This document shows, piece by piece, positions 61,203 through 64,000 of a DNA stretch of 64,000 nt (positions are counted from its first letter, which is position 1; each line of letters starts with the position of its first letter). The stretch is from DATFDN01 sp963830565 (GTDB lineage: Bacteria; Pseudomonadota; Alphaproteobacteria; Acetobacterales; Acetobacteraceae). The notes beneath the pieces were generated by a model. That model ran no database searches and was not told the DNA's origin. It saw only the letters and a program-made list of their open reading frames with translations. The stretch covers positions 186,001 through 250,000 of the forward strand of contig CAWHMO010000010.1 in NCBI GenBank assembly GCA_963830565.1, in the 5' to 3' direction. The translations under genes and the position numbers were made by a program.

Positions 61203-63052
61203 CCTACGTGATCCCGTGCCCTCTTGCTGCCACACAGGCGTGCCAGATTACTTGCTGGGGATGGGACCAGCGCGGGCCAGCCGATGCGATTCCTGAAGTC
61301 TATTTGCGGGCCCTGCGCCTGCTCGGGTCGGACCTGAAGGTGGCCGCCCTGCTTTGTCTCGGCAGCCTCATGGTGGCCGGGTTGTTGTTCCTGGAACCTG
61401 TGCTGTTCGGCCGGGTGATCGGGCTGCTGAGCGACTCCGACCAGCTTCGCCGTGACGTGCTGTGGCAGCAGGCCACCGTGCTCCTCAGCATTTGGGCTGG
61501 CGTCGGGGTAGCCGGAATCGCCTCCAACATGGCGACCGCCTTGCAGGCCGAGCGGCTGGCGCACCGCAACCGCATCCAGGTGATCGGACGCTACTTCAGC
61601 CACGTCCTGGCGCTGCCGCTGTCGTTCCATGGCGACGTCCATTCGGGCCGTTTGATGAAGGTGATGATCACCGGCACCAACTCGCTGTTCGCGCTCTGGC
61701 TGGTGTTCTTCCGCGATCAGTTGGCGACCATTGCCTCGGTCGTGGTGCTTTTGCCGCTGACCCTGATGATGAACTGGCGCCTGTCCGTCTGCCTGATCGT
61801 ACTTGTCATCATCTTCATCAGCATCACCTCCTTCGTGGTCAGCCGCACGCAGGCCGGCCAGCGCCGGGCCGAGGGCGCCAATTCGCGCCTGGCCGGCACG
61901 GTGTCGGACGCCCTCGGCAACATCATGGTCGTGCAGTCCTTCACCCGTCTGGCCGCCGAGCGTCGGCTGTTCGGCGACATCGCCCAGCAGGTGATCTCTC
62001 ATACATTCCCGGTGCTGAACTGGTGGGCGGTCGTGAACGTGCTCACGCGCGGAGCCAGCACGCTTGCCGTGATCTCGATCGTTGTAATCGGCACGATCCT
62101 GCACCTGGCGGGCGAGGCCGAAGTTTCGGACGTGGTCAGCTTCATGGGTTTCGCCACCCTGTTGATCAGCCGGTTGGAGGCGGCGGTCAACTTCATCGCC
62201 AATGTGTTCTTCCGCGCGCCGGCGATCGAGGAGCTGTTCGACGTGCTGGACGCGCAGAGCTCGGTGCCCGAGATGCCGGGGGCGCGGCGGCTCGAGGCGT
62301 CGCACGGCAAGGTGGCATTCGAGTCCGTTTCCTTCGCCTATCCCGGCGGGCAGAACGTGCTCACCGACATATCCTTCATCGCGCGGCCGGGCACGGCGGT
62401 CGCGCTGGTTGGCCATACCGGGGCCGGGAAGTCGACCGTCATGGCCCTGCTCCAGCGCCTGTGGGACCCGACGGACGGTCGAATCCTGATCGATGGCCAG
62501 GACTTGAAGGAGGTCACGCTGGAAAGCCTGCGAGCCGCGATCGGCGTAGTGTTCCAGGAGAGCATGCTGTTCAACCGGTCGGTCCGCGACAACCTGCTGG
62601 TCGGCCGGCCCGATGCGACCCAGGAGGATATAGAGGATGCGTGCCGCCTCGCCGACGCGCATGATTTCATCCTGCGCCAGCCGCGCGGCTACGACACGCT
62701 GATCGGCGAACGCGGCTCTACCCTGTCAGGCGGGCAGCGCCAGCGCCTGGCCATTGCCCGTGCGCTGCTCAAGAACCCGCCGATCCTGATCCTGGACGAG
62801 GCGACCAGCGCCCTGGATGCCGCCACCGAAGCGCGGGTCAGCCGGGCACTGCGCAACCTGATGCGCGGGCGCACCACATTCATCATCGCGCACCGTCTGT
62901 CCACGGTGCGCGACGCCGACGAGATCCTGGTCTTCGATGCCGGCCGCGTGGTCGAGCGCGGCACATTCGACGCGCTGCTCGCGCAAGGGGGCGTGTTCGC
63001 GGAACTGGTTCGCACCCAGCTCGCCGCCGCTCCGGTGCTGGCGGCGGCGTGA
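61196..63052 (+). CDS. NdvA-like ABC exporter (cyclic beta-1,2-glucan type)
   Basis: A fused exporter of about 590-618 residues. The membrane half, residues about 35-310, has six segments (VAALLCLGSLMVAGLLFLEP; ATVLLSIWAGVGVAGIASNM; LATIASVVVLLPLTLMMNWR; LSVCLIVLVIIFISITSFVV and two more). The ATPase half has Walker A VGHTGAGKSTVMALLQRL, signature STLSGGQRQRLAIARALL and Walker B ILILDEATSALD. VYLRALRLLGSDLKVAALLC and EPVLFGRVIGLLSDS match the start of NdvA/ChvA proteins. The start is uncertain: GTG 61196 overlaps pdxY, while ATG 61284 (MRF...) would fit if one C were missing near 61292. Confidence 0.85.
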   Translation: MLTYVIPCPLAATQACQITCWGWDQRGPADAIPEVYLRALRLLGSDLKVAALLCLGSLMVAGLLFLEPVLFGRVIGLLSDSDQLRRDVLWQQATVLLSIWAGVGVAGIASNMATALQAERLAHRNRIQVIGRYFSHVLALPLSFHGDVHSGRLMKVMITGTNSLFALWLVFFRDQLATIASVVVLLPLTLMMNWRLSVCLIVLVIIFISITSFVVSRTQAGQRRAEGANSRLAGTVSDALGNIMVVQSFTRLAAERRLFGDIAQQVISHTFPVLNWWAVVNVLTRGASTLAVISIVVIGTILHLAGEAEVSDVVSFMGFATLLISRLEAAVNFIANVFFRAPAIEELFDVLDAQSSVPEMPGARRLEASHGKVAFESVSFAYPGGQNVLTDISFIARPGTAVALVGHTGAGKSTVMALLQRLWDPTDGRILIDGQDLKEVTLESLRAAIGVVFQESMLFNRSVRDNLLVGRPDATQEDIEDACRLADAHDFILRQPRGYDTLIGERGSTLSGGQRQRLAIARALLKNPPILILDEATSALDAATEARVSRALRNLMRGRTTFIIAHRLSTVRDADEILVFDAGRVVERGTFDALLAQGGVFAELVRTQLAAAPVLAAA

Positions 63053-63100
63053 TCCGGTCAGTGAGTATCACCACCCGTGGCCGCCAGGGGCGGGCAAGCG

Positions 63101-63712
63101 CTACCCCAGCAATGCCGCCCGGAACCGGTCCCGGGCCACGTGCGGAAACAGAGTGCGCCGGCTCCTGAGCGGCGGACCTTCGATCACCCGGAGCAGGATG
63201 AAGGCGAGGCCGCCATCGGCGTTCAACAGCCGCCGGCCCTCGGCAATCTCCGCCTCGGTGTTGATCGTGTGGACCACGGGGAAACCCGCGCCGGCCGCGA
63301 TCTTGTCGAGTTGCACGCCAAGCCCGGTGTGGCTGTCCTGATTGCCGGTTTCCCCGTAATGGCCGTTGTCGACGCAGACGATCCGCAAATTGGGCGGGTT
63401 CAGCAGCGCGATCGTGGCGAGCGCGCCGAGGTTCATCAGCAGCTCGCCGTCGCCGGTCACGACCAGCACGCGCCGGCCCGGCTGGGCGAGCGCGAGCCCC
63501 AGGCCCATCATCGGCGCGGCGCCCATCGCACCGGCCAGTCCGAACACGCCGGGGCCGTCCGTGGTCATGGCGCACAACTCCTGCGCCGCGCCGGCCAGGC
63601 CGGCGATCACCAGGAAGTCCTGCGGACGCTCGATCAACGCGGGCACCGCCTGGCGGCGGTCCAGAACAGGGTCGGGCAGCGCCGACATCTGCATCCGATT
63701 GAGCTTAGCCAT
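63101..63712 (-). CDS. TPP-dependent decarboxylase, beta (pyrimidine-cofactor) subunit-like
   Basis: A 203-residue protein matching the C-terminal half of split TPP enzymes such as sulfopyruvate or phosphonopyruvate decarboxylase. The TPP motif is VVTGDGELLMNLGALATIAL (GDG...N) followed by LRIVCVDNGHYGETGNQDSH. N-terminal LAGAAQELCAMTTDGPGVFG and GLAGAMGAAPMMGLGLALAQ are also typical. The companion half starts 14 bases upstream on the same strand (63727-64000). Substrate not determinable. Confidence 0.85.
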   Translation of the reverse strand: MAKLNRMQMSALPDPVLDRRQAVPALIERPQDFLVIAGLAGAAQELCAMTTDGPGVFGLAGAMGAAPMMGLGLALAQPGRRVLVVTGDGELLMNLGALATIALLNPPNLRIVCVDNGHYGETGNQDSHTGLGVQLDKIAAGAGFPVVHTINTEAEIAEGRRLLNADGGLAFILLRVIEGPPLRSRRTLFPHVARDRFRAALLG

Positions 63713-63726
63713 CCCCCGCCCTCCCG

Positions 63727-64000
63727 TCAGAACTTCTTCGCGCCGATCAGCTTCTGCGTCAGCAGGACCGCGACGGCCTGACCCGACTGGAAGGCCATGG
63801 TCAGCGCCGCGCTCACGGTCGGGACCACCTCATCGGGCCGCTCGGTGTGCAGGCACACAACTCCCATCGCCGTCATGACCGGCACCACCGCCTGACCCAT
63901 CGGGAACTGCCAGGGATTTCCCTCGCCGAACTCGCCCCGCATGCTGATCAAGGTCAGGAACGGGAACCGGGCACCGGCGATCAGCGAGAGCATGTTGACG
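63727..64000 (-). CDS. TPP-dependent decarboxylase, alpha subunit-like (partial)
   Basis: The last 91 or so residues of a protein that begins beyond the right edge: GARFPFLTLISMRGEFGEGN and FPMGQAVVPVMTAMGVV, then VPTVSAALTMAFQSGQAVAV and LLTQKLIGAKKF. SMRGEFGEGNPWQFPMG is the stretch expected in the pyrophosphate-side partner of sulfopyruvate/phosphonopyruvate decarboxylases. The frame is open to the window end, and an internal ATG at 63993 is not the true start. Confidence 0.8.
   Translation of the reverse strand, partial: VNMLSLIAGARFPFLTLISMRGEFGEGNPWQFPMGQAVVPVMTAMGVVCLHTERPDEVVPTVSAALTMAFQSGQAVAVLLTQKLIGAKKF

Overview
The window is high-GC DNA (by eye about two thirds G+C). Gene content and order point to an alphaproteobacterium of the Rhodospirillales, most likely an Acetobacteraceae-type bacterium. 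The best indicators are the block zinc-ribbon protein / ftsE / ftsX / ydcF / plsC / DUF2125, the infC-thrS pair, a GH3-family ligase beside a penicillin-acylase-family hydrolase, and the many acyl-CoA metabolism genes. This placement is inference from gene families; no rRNA gene is present.

Layout. 0-3.1 kb: a glycine-rich, RTX-like secreted protein diverges from an AraC-type regulator whose promoter carries a direct repeat. 3.3-4.3 kb: remnants of a winged-helix regulator, a GNAT acetyltransferase and an IS6-family transposase. 4.4-6.9 kb: a CBS-BON protein and a frameshifted oxalate decarboxylase. 7.2-14.2 kb: a tightly overlapping minus-strand operon for CoA-linked catabolism (TetR regulator, OB-fold protein, two thiolase-fold proteins, CoA transferase, cyclase-family hydrolase, AMP-forming ligase). 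14.3-24 kb: a strongly decayed region holding a shrunken thiolase, an intact DUF35 protein, an IS5-type fragment inside a metalloprotease remnant, a broken CoA transferase and acyl-CoA dehydrogenase, pieces of three branched-chain-amino-acid-type binding proteins, a Baeyer-Villiger-type monooxygenase with its middle missing, and a truncated TauD. An intact flavin reductase and an intact bicupin sit among them.

24-33.6 kb: an acyl-CoA synthetase, a PEBP protein, the penicillin acylase/GH3 pair, and the ftsE-ftsX-ydcF-plsC operon. 33.7-51.5 kb: mostly housekeeping and membrane genes (DUF2125, DUF2254, FadD, PepF, ABC1 kinase, erythromycin-esterase-like, hydrolases, quinone oxidoreductase, siroheme synthase, a binding protein, NUDIX, flavodoxin-like). 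51.6-64 kb: infC, thrS, a glycosyltransferase, a ccdAB toxin-antitoxin pair, hsp20 with a probable ROSE-type RNA thermometer, rpmE, two SDRs, pdxY, an NdvA-like ABC exporter and a two-gene TPP-dependent enzyme that runs off the right edge.

Two kinds of gene damage should be kept apart. About ten genes are complete except for single-base indels, several of them in G or C runs (oxdC, cyclase, AMP ligase, ftsX, ydcF, DUF2125, erythromycin esterase and others); these may be read errors. Genes at 3-4 kb and 14-24 kb instead carry large internal deletions, short tandem duplications, nonsense codons and junctions between unrelated genes, which is real decay. No tRNA, rRNA or CRISPR array was seen.
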